A stretch of 64,000 nucleotides of DNA from Pseudomonadales bacterium (lineage in GTDB: Bacteria > Pseudomonadota > Gammaproteobacteria > Pseudomonadales > Ketobacteraceae), in the NCBI GenBank assembly GCA_020062665.1, contig JAGUVW010000023.1, positions 1 through 64,000 of the forward strand, written 5' to 3'. The translations under genes were made by a program, and so were the position numbers. The notes under the pieces are model-generated. The model did not search any database. It saw nothing but the letters and a program-made list of their open reading frames with translations, and was not told the origin of the DNA. This document shows, one piece after another, positions 1 through 7,476 of the stretch (position 1 is the first letter of the stretch; the number at the start of each line of letters is the position of its first letter).

Positions 1-231
1 CGAACCCGGCGCACTGTCGGGCCGGCAACGCAGACAGGGGCGAAAGCCGGCGCTGGCTGCCGCAATGGCACTGGGAAAATACAGCACATTCCTTTCCAGC
101 GGCTGACGCACCGGGCACACCGGGCGACAGTACACGCCGGTGGTTTTCACGCCCACAAAGAACAGCCCGTCGAAACGGCGATCGCGACTGAGACGGGCCT
201 GGCGGCATTGGGCGTGGTCGAGCATAGCCAT
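1..231 (-). CDS. Ada-type metal-binding domain protein, N-terminal part (AlkA/AdaA-like DNA alkylation repair)
   Basis: Partial gene: the 77 N-terminal codons are visible and the rest runs off the left edge. The protein begins MAMLDHAQCRQA and carries the zinc-cysteine pattern of the Ada N-terminal domain, with YCRPVCPVR followed about 35 residues later by GFRPCLRCRPD. In Ada proteins this domain takes methyl groups from DNA phosphotriesters onto a cysteine. In this family it is usually followed by an AraC-type HTH and, in many gammaproteobacteria, an AlkA 3-methyladenine glycosylase; neither is visible here. The ATG at 231 is chosen because the domain starts almost at once; ATG at 225 is also possible. 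Which Ada subtype this is cannot be decided from the fragment. Confidence 0.8.
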   Translation of the reverse strand, partial: MAMLDHAQCRQARLSRDRRFDGLFFVGVKTTGVYCRPVCPVRQPLERNVLYFPSAIAAASAGFRPCLRCRPDSAPGS

Positions 232-321
232 GATTCCATGAGGATGAACACGCTCATTCTAACCCCGGCATCCGCCAAAACCGGCCATTTTCGGAACTGG
301 TCTTTTCGCCTCCTCAAAACA

Positions 322-347
322 GGACTGCGGCCCGAGAGCCGCAGTCC
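322..347 (-). terminator. Hairpin terminator of the His-rich protein gene
   Basis: A 10-bp perfect stem, GGACTGCGGC paired with GCCGCAGTCC around a 6-nt loop, lies 30 bp past the stop at 377. Read on the minus strand it is followed by TGTTTTG. On the plus strand it is followed only by a short TTT. Confidence 0.6.
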
Positions 348-376
348 TTTACTACACATACTACACACATCAACGG

Positions 377-796
377 TCAGAACGACCCGCGCCGGCTGTA
401 CTCATACTCGTACTCATAGCCGCCACGACGGTGACCACGATCACCGCGATGGCTCACCCGCTCATAACCACGCTCGCGATACTGCGGCGGATTATGAATC
501 ACGTAGTGCTCCACCCGCTTGGGACGGTGGTGATGGTGATGATGATGCCGGCGCGGCGGCTCGCGGTACTCGCGACGCTCGTAGTACTCGTAACCTCCAC
601 CGCCGCCACCGTAATAGTGGTGATGATGGCGATCACGGTTGGCATTCTGCAGGGCATAGGTCGTCAGACCACCTACGGCTACCCCAACCAGAATCGCCGC
701 TTCGTCATCTCCAAACGCTTGCGCCTGATTTATAGTCAGGGCGCCTGCCGCAGCAACCAGAACAGTTGCAGGCAACAGTTTCGATTTAAACCACAT
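377..796 (-). CDS. Secreted histidine/glycine/tyrosine-rich protein
   Basis: 139 residues. A signal peptide (MWFKSKLLPATVL through AQA) is followed by a short hydrophobic stretch around AAILVGVAVGGL. The rest is a low-complexity tail with a run of four His, six consecutive Gly, a run of seven His, many Arg, and a terminal Glu-Tyr alternation. The start at 796 is set by AAAAGGAG 8 nt upstream; the frame stays open further upstream without such a site. His and Gly runs of this kind often bind transition metals, but no named family was recognised, so metal binding is an inference. It is monocistronic, between the Ada-type gene and a divergent surface-protein gene, with its own terminator. Confidence 0.75.
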   Translation of the reverse strand: MWFKSKLLPATVLVAAAGALTINQAQAFGDDEAAILVGVAVGGLTTYALQNANRDRHHHHYYGGGGGGYEYYERREYREPPRRHHHHHHHRPKRVEHYVIHNPPQYRERGYERVSHRGDRGHRRGGYEYEYEYSRRGSF

Positions 797-940
797 AAGG
801 AATACTCCTTTTGCTGTTAGTGTTCCTTCAGAGTACGGCTGCCAGTCTGAATTGAACCTGAACGACAACCGCAGCCCCATTCAGGTTCAATTCAGCGCCC
901 GGGCGCTCTAATGCCTGCAACGGCAAAGGAGACACCGCGT

Positions 941-2008
941 ATGAAAAATCCATTGATGATCACCCTGTTATCCACCCTGACGCTGGCCAGCCTGCCCATT
1001 CAGGCAGAACCGGACGCTACACCGGCCGCCAAGTTCGCCGGCGAAATCACACTCAATCCCCAGCGCGCCGAGAGCGACACGGTAGCGGCCAGTTCAGACA
1101 ACGCCAAGGCAGCGGCCAAATACATCGCCAGCGGCAGCAGCGTGGGCATTTACGACATCTGGTTCGCCGAGCAGCAGGACAATGACGGCGATGGCTACCA
1201 TTCCCGCTTCAAGCTGTTTTTCGACATCGACTCGCGCTACACGAACCATCGCATTTATGTGACAGGTCAGCTCAACAACGGCACCAGCACGCCGCTGTTC
1301 CGCACTGAACCGTTTGCAGTGAGCGGTGAAACCGGCAACGACACCTACAGCGCCACCGTTCTGCTCACCGACGGTTATCCGTCGACGCAGTACGATCTGA
1401 CCCTGCGTGTCTACGATGCCAATTCCAATGCGCTGCTGCTGACCTGGGGCCCGCAACAGGATGGCCGCATGTCGCAACTGTTTCTGGAAGACGCCGGGCG
1501 CGATCAGGTATCCAATGCTGATATCCAGGTGTTCGAATTTGCCTACACCCTGCACACGGATCGCGATGGCGACGGCTACTTTACCGATGCGGATGTCCGC
1601 ATCGACGTGGACGCGCCGCAGCATGCGCGTCAGCTTTATGCCAGCCTGTTTCTGATCGATCAGGGTGACAACTGGATTCCCCTGCGCAATTCCGCCGTGG
1701 TGACGGTCACCGGCTATTCCAATGCCGATGCCATCAGGATCAATTTCGGCCTCGACAGCGGTTTTGCGCCTCAGCACTACCGGCTGGGCGTGCAACTGCA
1801 TGATGCGTACAGTCACAATCTGCTGCTGACGTCCACCACACCAGGATCGGCGCCGGCACGCATGGAAAGCGTTGACTACGACAGCAGCTACTACGTGGTG
1901 GAAGAAGTCTACTACGAGGAGGAACACGGCCATTCCGGCGGTGCCACCGGAATAGTACTGCTGGCCGGCGTGATCGCGCTGTGGCGCGGCAGAAAACAGC
2001 GGAAATAA
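941..2008 (+). CDS. Choice-of-anchor H family surface protein with GlyGly-CTERM-like tail
   Basis: 355 residues from the ATG at 941, which has AAAGGAG about 10 nt upstream and begins a clear signal peptide ending IQA. The mature part holds two related beta-rich modules. Each opens with an acidic motif of the type DxDGDGY (DNDGDGYHSRF, then DRDGDGYFTDAD) followed by an FxxxxDID-like strand, which could bind calcium. The C-terminus is a sorting-type tail: GGATG, a hydrophobic helix, then RGRKQRK. This is the layout of choice-of-anchor H proteins, which use GlyGly-CTERM signals. In that system a rhombosortase protease cleaves the tail; none is encoded in this window. Location is probably the outer surface or secreted. 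No enzymatic motif was seen. Confidence 0.8.
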   Translation: MKNPLMITLLSTLTLASLPIQAEPDATPAAKFAGEITLNPQRAESDTVAASSDNAKAAAKYIASGSSVGIYDIWFAEQQDNDGDGYHSRFKLFFDIDSRYTNHRIYVTGQLNNGTSTPLFRTEPFAVSGETGNDTYSATVLLTDGYPSTQYDLTLRVYDANSNALLLTWGPQQDGRMSQLFLEDAGRDQVSNADIQVFEFAYTLHTDRDGDGYFTDADVRIDVDAPQHARQLYASLFLIDQGDNWIPLRNSAVVTVTGYSNADAIRINFGLDSGFAPQHYRLGVQLHDAYSHNLLLTSTTPGSAPARMESVDYDSSYYVVEEVYYEEEHGHSGGATGIVLLAGVIALWRGRKQRK

Positions 2009-2022
2009 TGTAAAAAAGCAGA

Positions 2023-2050
2023 AGGCCACAGTTCCTGCGAACTGTGGCCT
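2023..2050. terminator. Strong hairpin between the surface-protein gene and the small-peptide gene
   Basis: An 11-bp perfect stem, AGGCCACAGTT with AACTGTGGCCT, has a 6-nt loop. On the minus strand it is followed by CTGCTTTTTTA, so it best fits termination of the leftward peptide gene. On the plus strand it lies 15 bp after the surface-protein stop but lacks a T-run. Confidence 0.6.
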
Positions 2051-2201
2051 CAACCCCTGCAGTCAACTGCGTGGCACCATCTCAACTGCCTCTGACTGCG
2101 ATATCCTCTGCTACTCCGGTCTTACAGGTCGGCACGACAAATCCCTGATCGCTCGCCATTCACACACAACAGAACGGCGCTACCTGCAACATCACGACGC
2201 C

Positions 2202-2348
2202 CTACTGCGTTACCCAGGCGTTACTACAATCGTCAAGTGATACCGTTTCTGCACGCACCAGACCCGGCGCGAACAGCAACAGCAGCGCGAACACCGCCAT
2301 CGTCAAGGCCGCCGAACCCAGTCGATCAACAATCCGTATACTGCTCAT
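2202..2348 (-). CDS. Small secreted or membrane peptide, 48 residues
   Basis: Starts at the ATG at 2348, preceded by AAGGAGAG with good spacing. A short basic N-terminus (MSSIRIVDRLG) is followed by a hydrophobic core of about 18 residues ending VRA, a typical signal-peptidase site. That leaves a mature peptide of about 17 residues with one cysteine (ETVSLDDCSNAWVTQ). No family was recognised. The strong ribosome-binding site, the standard signal peptide and a T-tailed hairpin 150 bp downstream argue that it is real despite its size. It could be a secreted peptide or a short single-pass membrane protein if the signal is not cleaved. Confidence 0.5.
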   Translation of the reverse strand: MSSIRIVDRLGSAALTMAVFALLLLFAPGLVRAETVSLDDCSNAWVTQ

Positions 2349-2696
2349 GGTGCTCTCCTTGTGGCGCGCTTGCATCATGAGGACAGTGTAATAACCCTCC
2401 TGTGAGCTGCAACTCAAAACGCCCGTCCACGATTTTCACAATTGCTGACACGCACTTTGAAGAAAGTCACAAATCATTCTGTTCCGACAGGAATTTCCCA
2501 AAATGACTAATGGCAACGTTTTCTAGCCAGGGTTCGAGCATGTAACCAATCAATCTAACACCGGCCACTTATCCACAGGTGAATCGATCAACGGCATCAG
2601 GACACCGTCATCAAAGCAGGTTGGATTTCAGCGCGACGCTTGGTTTAATTGACGCCAACACGCCACTATAATCGCGGTTTTTCGTCCTGGCCCCTT
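2349..2696. other. 348-bp intergenic region between divergent genes
   Basis: No convincing gene is seen here. The stretch is AT-richer than its flanks and separates the leftward small-peptide gene from rightward rsuA, so it should hold both promoters. It contains a single perfect match to the DnaA-box consensus, TTATCCACA at 2569-2577, and a TATAAT at 2667-2672 just upstream of rsuA. No repeats or RNA-gene folds were noticed. Confidence 0.5.
2667..2672 (+). promoter_or_regulatory. Probable -10 element of rsuA
   Basis: Consensus TATAAT lies 25 bp before the rsuA ATG. No good -35 sits at 16-18 bp; TTGACG upstream (2649-2654) is only 12 bp away. The position supports the ATG at 2697 over the upstream TTG of the same frame, which would lie before the transcription start. 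Confidence 0.45.
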
Positions 2697-3395
2697 ATGC
2701 GACTCGATAAATACCTAAGCAATTTTTCCGGCCTTTCCCGCAAGGAAGCACGACAGGTCATCAAACAGGGCGACGTGCTGGTGGATGGCGACATGATCAC
2801 CGATCCCACCTGCAACATCGCCGACACTGCCCAGGTGCAGTGGGCCGGCATGAAGGTGGCACCCGCCGGGCCGCGCTATTTCATGCTCAACAAACCGGTG
2901 GGCTATGTCTGCGCCAATCGCGACAGCCAGCATCCCACCGTGTTTGAATTGCTGCAGGAAGATGACATCGAATCCCTGCAGGTGGCCGGCCGGCTGGACA
3001 TCGATACCACCGGATTGGTATTGATCACCGACGACGGCCAGTGGAATCATCGGGTGACCTCACCCAAAACCCGCAAGGCGAAAATCTACCGTGTGCAACT
3101 GGCTGAGCCCATCGATCCATCGGCAAGCGCGCAGTTCGCCCAGGGTATTCTGCTGCGCAGCGAAAAAAAACGCTCACGGCCGGCGGAGCTGGAAATACTG
3201 GCGCCCCGGCAGGTGCGCCTCACTTTGCACGAAGGCAAATACCATCAGGTGAAACGCATGTTTGCAGCGCTGAACAATCATGTCGAGCAGTTGCACCGGG
3301 AACGCATCGCCGGCATCGTGCTGGATGAGGATCTGGCGCCCGGCGAATATCGCGCGCTGACGGCAGCAGAAATCATGAGTATCGACGATGACTGA
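2697..3395 (+). CDS. rsuA: 16S rRNA pseudouridine(516) synthase RsuA
   Basis: 232 residues, close to the 231 of E. coli RsuA. An N-terminal S4-type RNA-binding domain (MRLDKYLSNFSGLSRKEARQ, about residues 1-50) is followed by the pseudouridine synthase core. That core has the RsuA-family motif GRLDIDTTGLVLITDDG around the catalytic Asp, and the later EGKYHQVKRMFAA motif. RsuA isomerises U516 of 16S rRNA during small-subunit assembly in the cytoplasm. The ATG at 2697 gives the standard N-terminus. The 3' end overlaps the start of rsmC by 8 bp, coupling two 16S rRNA modification enzymes in one transcript. Confidence 0.93.
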   Translation: MRLDKYLSNFSGLSRKEARQVIKQGDVLVDGDMITDPTCNIADTAQVQWAGMKVAPAGPRYFMLNKPVGYVCANRDSQHPTVFELLQEDDIESLQVAGRLDIDTTGLVLITDDGQWNHRVTSPKTRKAKIYRVQLAEPIDPSASAQFAQGILLRSEKKRSRPAELEILAPRQVRLTLHEGKYHQVKRMFAALNNHVEQLHRERIAGIVLDEDLAPGEYRALTAAEIMSIDDD

Positions 3396-4428
3396 TGCGG
3401 CGCTGACTGCCTTGTTCGAACACCTGCGCGAACGCACAGGCCCCGCCCTGCTGGTGGCCGACGAACATCTGGACTGCGCCGCGCTGCTGCAACTCAAGGT
3501 GCTGCCGGGGTTGACGGTGCTCACCAACCGTTTCGATGTAGCCCAGTGTGCGACGCAGGCCGGCATCACCAGCCTGTTCAACGACATGGATCTGACCGCT
3601 TGCACTACCCGTTTCAAGACGATTTCTTATCGGGTGTCGAAAGAAAAAGCCGTGGTGCATCACGTCATCAATCAGGCGCCGCAGATGCTGGCGGCAGACG
3701 GCGAACTGGTCATCGCCGGCTTCAAGGACGAAGGCACCAAGACCTACATCAGCAAGGCCGAACAGTATCTGGGGTGTCGCGCCGAGGTGTCGCGCGGAGA
3801 ACGGCAATTGCAGATCGCCCGCTTCAGGCCGGCACACACCGGTCAACCGCTGGACGATCGCGGCTACCAGGACTGGCATGTGATCGCAGATCTGCACGGC
3901 AAGCCGGTGTTCAGCAAACCCGGCCAATATGGCTGGAATAAATTCGATGAAGGCAGCCGTCTTCTGATCGAGTGCCTGCAGCAACAAATCCCGCTGCCGG
4001 CTGCAGCTCCCGCCACCGCGCTGGATCTGGGTTGCGGTTATGGCTATCTGTCCCTGATGGCCGCCTATCTGGGCGTGCAGCGCATCACTGCCTGCGACAA
4101 CAACGCTGCTGCCATTGCCAGCTGTCAGCGCAACTTTCAGGAGCACAACATTCAAGGCGAGGTGATCGCCGACAACTGCGCCCATGACATCCATCACCAG
4201 TTCGATCTGGTGCTGTGCAACCCGCCGTTCCATCGCGGTTTCGACACCGAGAAATCACTTACCGAGCAGTTCGTCAGCAGCGCCGCCCATCACCTGAAAC
4301 CCGGCGGCTTTGCGCTGTTTGTGGTGAATCAGTTCATTCCGCTGGAATCCATCGCGGCGCCCTGGTTCAAGGCAGTAGAGGTGCTGTATCGCGACAAGAG
4401 TTTCAAGGTGCTGAAGTTGTCCTGCTGA
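3388..4428 (+). CDS. rsmC: 16S rRNA (guanine1207-N2)-methyltransferase RsmC
   Basis: 346 residues, matching the two-domain RsmC layout of an N-terminal degenerate methyltransferase-like half and a C-terminal catalytic half. The catalytic half shows the AdoMet-binding motif ALDLGCGYGYLS and the N6/N2-guanine-type motif LCNPPFHRGFD. The enzyme methylates G1207 of 16S rRNA in the assembled 30S subunit. The start overlaps the end of rsuA, so translation is probably coupled. Its last 26 bp overlap the 3' end of the convergent methyltransferase gene on the other strand. Confidence 0.92.
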   Translation: MTDAALTALFEHLRERTGPALLVADEHLDCAALLQLKVLPGLTVLTNRFDVAQCATQAGITSLFNDMDLTACTTRFKTISYRVSKEKAVVHHVINQAPQMLAADGELVIAGFKDEGTKTYISKAEQYLGCRAEVSRGERQLQIARFRPAHTGQPLDDRGYQDWHVIADLHGKPVFSKPGQYGWNKFDEGSRLLIECLQQQIPLPAAAPATALDLGCGYGYLSLMAAYLGVQRITACDNNAAAIASCQRNFQEHNIQGEVIADNCAHDIHHQFDLVLCNPPFHRGFDTEKSLTEQFVSSAAHHLKPGGFALFVVNQFIPLESIAAPWFKAVEVLYRDKSFKVLKLSC

Positions 4429-5161
4429 CGCGGTAGCGCAGCCGGCAGCTGGACTTGCGCTCATCCAGCTCGGCGAACTGCCGCATGCGCTGACGCAACT
4501 GCGCAACCGTGGACTGGCCGGGCAACAGCGCCGCCACCACATTGTGACAGGTCGGCGTCGAGAAACGCAGCGCAGTGGCAAAACGTTCCCGCACAAAGTC
4601 CTCGGTGAAATAGCCGCTCTTCCGCCACTCCTGCTGACTGACGAAATTCAGCACCAGCATGCCATCATCACTCAGGTGATCCATCAGAATATCGAGCCAG
4701 CTGGCATCAGCGGCAATCGCTCGGCTCGGCTGGCCGTCATCCTCGAAATACAGATCGTCGATGATCAGATCGAAAGGTTCCCCTGCGTAGTTGATCAACC
4801 AGTCGATGGCATCGGCGTGCACCAGTTCCAGATTGCGATAACGCAGATCAAAATGCTGGCGGGCAATCTGCAAATGAAGGTGACTCAACTCCACACCGAC
4901 AATGACCTCCGGCTGCACAAACCGGTTCAGCATGTGAATCACGGCACCACCGCCCACCCCCAGCACCAGCACGCGCTTGAGCGCTCCCGGCGCCGCCAGC
5001 AGACTGGGCAGAAACAGCAGATCCCACACACTGCCTGTCACTGCATGATCCGGATGATACTGGCTGTGAAACACGCCATCGGTGTAAAGGCGCCGGGTCT
5101 TGCCCGCACTGCGCACCTCGTAAAGATGGCCATTGTGTTGTCTGGAAAAAATGACTGCCAT
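4403..5161 (-). CDS. Spermidine-synthase-like methyltransferase fold protein
   Basis: 252 residues from the ATG at 5161, which has AGGAT about 9 nt upstream. Two in-frame ATGs at 5182 and 5185 lack a ribosome-binding site. The sequence has the polyamine-synthase/methyltransferase glycine motif VLVLGVGGGAVIHML, then VGVELSHLHLQIA and the acidic FDLIIDDLYFED. These place it in the spermine/spermidine synthase superfamily. It lacks an obvious SpeE N-terminal barrel and there is no speD next to it, so true aminopropyl transfer is doubtful and the substrate is unknown. It converges on and overlaps rsmC by 26 bp, and lies head-to-head with the nitronate monooxygenase gene. Confidence 0.75.
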   Translation of the reverse strand: MAVIFSRQHNGHLYEVRSAGKTRRLYTDGVFHSQYHPDHAVTGSVWDLLFLPSLLAAPGALKRVLVLGVGGGAVIHMLNRFVQPEVIVGVELSHLHLQIARQHFDLRYRNLELVHADAIDWLINYAGEPFDLIIDDLYFEDDGQPSRAIAADASWLDILMDHLSDDGMLVLNFVSQQEWRKSGYFTEDFVRERFATALRFSTPTCHNVVAALLPGQSTVAQLRQRMRQFAELDERKSSCRLRYRVSRTTSAP

Positions 5162-5294
5162 GCGACTGTATCCTGTCTGCATCATCAAGGCGGCGGATTG
5201 TACCAGTTTCCTGTCCGTTTCCGCCGCCGGGAATCGGCGGCGGCATGCTATCCTTGCCTGGACCGAATCCGATGCATTGATCCACAGGTGAATT

Positions 5295-6272
5295 ATGTCG
5301 TTACCCGCTTCATTCGAAGGCAAACTGAAACTGCCCGTGGTGGCAGCCCCCATGTTTCTGGTGTCTGGCCCCCGCATGGTGATCGAATCCTGCAAGGCGG
5401 GTGTGGTGGGCACGTTTCCCGCACTCAACCAGCGCAGCAGCGAAGGCTTCGAAGAATGGCTGGTGCAGATCCAGCAGGAACTGCAGGCCCACGAAGCCGC
5501 CACCGGCAAAAAGTGCGCGCCGTTTGGCGTCAATCTGATCGTGCACAAAACCAATCCGCGCCTGATGGACGATCTGCAGATCTGCGTGAAGCACAAGGTG
5601 CCGCTGATCATCACGTCACTGGGCGCGGTGAAGGATGTCGTGGATGCAGTACACGGCTATGGCGGCGTGGTGTTTCATGATGTCACCACCAAGCGGCACG
5701 CTGAGAAGGCGGCCGAAGCCGGAGTGGACGGCCTGATCGCCGTATGCGCCGGCGCCGGTGGCCATGCGGGCACCACCAGCCCGTTCGCGCTGGTGAGCGA
5801 AATCCGCAGCTTCTTCGATAAAACCCTGCTGCTGGCCGGCTGCATCAACAGCGGCCGTGATGTGGCCACCGCGCTGCAACTGGGCGCCGACCTGGCCTAC
5901 ATGGGCACCCGCTTCATCAACACGGTGGAAAGCCAGGCCGACCAGGAATACAAGGACATGATCATCGCCTGCGGCAGCAAGGACATCGTGCACACACCGG
6001 CAGTGTCCGGCGTGCCCGCCAGCTTCATGCGCCCGAGCATGGAAAAGGCCGGCTATGAGATGGACAAGATCAACACACCGGGCGAGGTAGACTACGGCAC
6101 CAAACTCAAACCCATCAGCGATGAAGCCAAAGCCTGGAAAACCGTGTGGAGCGCCGGCCAGGGCTGCGGTGGCATCCACGATGTGGTGACGGTGCGGGAA
6201 CTGGTGACACGGCTGGACACAGAATTTCACGACGCACTGCACGCACAGGCCGCGCTGCTGCAGAAGTGGTGA
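5295..6272 (+). CDS. Nitronate monooxygenase (2-nitropropane dioxygenase family)
   Basis: 325 residues, an FMN-dependent TIM barrel. Family features are the N-terminal APMFLVSGP, the catalytic-His region CAGAGGHAGTTSPFAL, the phosphate-binding GCINSGRDVATALQLGAD and YMGTRF. Such enzymes oxidise alkyl nitronates or nitroalkanes, and some family members act as enoyl reductases, so the substrate is uncertain. Start ATG 5295 has AGGTG just upstream. It is transcribed alone, divergent from the spermidine-synthase-like gene, and ends at a bidirectional terminator shared with the PF10118 gene. Confidence 0.85.
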   Translation: MSLPASFEGKLKLPVVAAPMFLVSGPRMVIESCKAGVVGTFPALNQRSSEGFEEWLVQIQQELQAHEAATGKKCAPFGVNLIVHKTNPRLMDDLQICVKHKVPLIITSLGAVKDVVDAVHGYGGVVFHDVTTKRHAEKAAEAGVDGLIAVCAGAGGHAGTTSPFALVSEIRSFFDKTLLLAGCINSGRDVATALQLGADLAYMGTRFINTVESQADQEYKDMIIACGSKDIVHTPAVSGVPASFMRPSMEKAGYEMDKINTPGEVDYGTKLKPISDEAKAWKTVWSAGQGCGGIHDVVTVRELVTRLDTEFHDALHAQAALLQKW

Positions 6273-6294
6273 AGACGCAGCAAAAGCCTCGCAT

Positions 6295-6323
6295 AAAAAA
6301 CGCCGCATTGATCGGCGTTTTTT
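6295..6323. terminator. Bidirectional terminator between converging genes
   Basis: Symmetric hairpin: AAAAAA, a 5-bp CGCCG/CGGCG stem with a 7-nt loop, then TTTTTT. It lies between the stops at 6272 (plus) and 6348 (minus) and has a T-run in both directions. Confidence 0.85.
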
Positions 6324-6347
6324 GTATTCCAGCCAGCGCTATCGAGA

Positions 6348-7235
6348 TCACGCGGCGCCCGCTTCCACCTGCTGCGCATCGATCACCTGCATTTCCTGTT
6401 GGTACTTTGCCAGCAGGTCGCGACGCTCATCGGTTTCCCAGGGATGAAAATCCGGGCGGAAATACTGCATCAGGTAAGGTGCCAGCACGCGCATGATGCC
6501 GCCTTTACCCCAGAGCAGGTCACGCATTTTTTTCCGGTTCTCCGGTGTCCACTGACCATCTTTCTTCAGCAGGTATTCCTGGCGGTTGCGCAGGCGGATC
6601 AGCAGGTCGAATGTCACAAAGATCATGCCGGCCACCCGCAGGAAGTAGCCGCCTTTTGCTTCGTTATACAGGTCGTAGCACACCGCCTTGTGTTCCACTT
6701 CTTCCATGGCGTGGTACACCAGCAGTTCGCGGAAGGGCGACGCAGCCTTTTCGATGAAGTCCGGGCGCTTGTAGATGAACAGATGTGCCAGCGATGCGGT
6801 GAAATGTTCAGAGGCCGCTGTCATGGACAGGCGCCACAACGGCTTCAAATGCTTTTTCGACCACTTGTTGTCGCGCTTGAGTTTCAGGTCGAAACCTTCC
6901 ATGCCGATGTAGCCCAGCGAGATGAGCGCCGTAGTCCAGGCGTCATGTTCGCGGCCGTGCATGGCTTCCTGGCGGATGAAAAGCCTGATCTGTTCATTCA
7001 ATTCGGCGGGAATGTTGTCCTTGCCCAGCATGTCGCGCACGTCGCGGGCAGATTCCATGAAGAAGCGCTCGCCTTCCGGAAACATCGCCTGCAGCGCGTT
7101 GAAGAAATGCGTGGTAACCGGATCGCCACCATGCCAGTAGCGGTTCTCGCGCATCACGGTTTCGTAATCGAAATGCACCACCCGGGGGATCAGCTTCAGC
7201 GATGAAGGTGTGCGGGCACGCGGTTTACCGAACAT
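6348..7235 (-). CDS. Predicted metal-dependent hydrolase, PF10118 (ferritin-like) family
   Basis: 295 residues, starting at ATG 7235 with TGGAGA 9 nt upstream. The protein is rich in helices and has repeated Glu/His pairs typical of this family: IRQEAMHGREHDA, ASEHFTASLAH and YHAMEEVEHKAV. These look like ligands for a two-metal centre. PF10118 is annotated as a predicted metal-dependent hydrolase, but no member's reaction was recalled with certainty. It is common in lipid- and hydrocarbon-using gammaproteobacteria. Cytoplasmic; no signal peptide. Single gene, divergent from the diguanylate cyclase at 7477. Confidence 0.75.
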   Translation of the reverse strand: MFGKPRARTPSSLKLIPRVVHFDYETVMRENRYWHGGDPVTTHFFNALQAMFPEGERFFMESARDVRDMLGKDNIPAELNEQIRLFIRQEAMHGREHDAWTTALISLGYIGMEGFDLKLKRDNKWSKKHLKPLWRLSMTAASEHFTASLAHLFIYKRPDFIEKAASPFRELLVYHAMEEVEHKAVCYDLYNEAKGGYFLRVAGMIFVTFDLLIRLRNRQEYLLKKDGQWTPENRKKMRDLLWGKGGIMRVLAPYLMQYFRPDFHPWETDERRDLLAKYQQEMQVIDAQQVEAGAA

Positions 7236-7476
7236 AACGAGTCTCCACTGAACAACGTATGATGGAAGATAGTTCACGGCTTATGACATTGTTAGGTGAA
7301 GGGCCGACGAACTGCTGTGCCCATACGACAACTTGTTATGCACGTTTTATGGAAAGTTCACCGGCATTTAGCAGAAACAGATCTAACGGCAGGGATCAAT
7401 CACGTCACGAGGCTCAGTCCACGCATGTCTGACGGGCTATGCTTATAACTCGATTATCTTTTGACGAAGTCCGCCC

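Noticed and set aside
2649-2672. TTGACG-TATAAT as a complete rsuA promoter
   Set aside because: The spacer is 12 bp, too short for sigma-70; only the -10 is kept as a candidate.
2649-2696. Upstream TTG start for rsuA giving 16 extra residues
   Set aside because: A TATAAT element lies inside the extension and the S4 domain begins exactly at ATG 2697.
5162-5614. Long N-terminal extension of the spermidine-synthase-like protein
   Set aside because: It would overlap the divergent nitronate monooxygenase gene and has no sequence features; AGGAT precedes ATG 5161.
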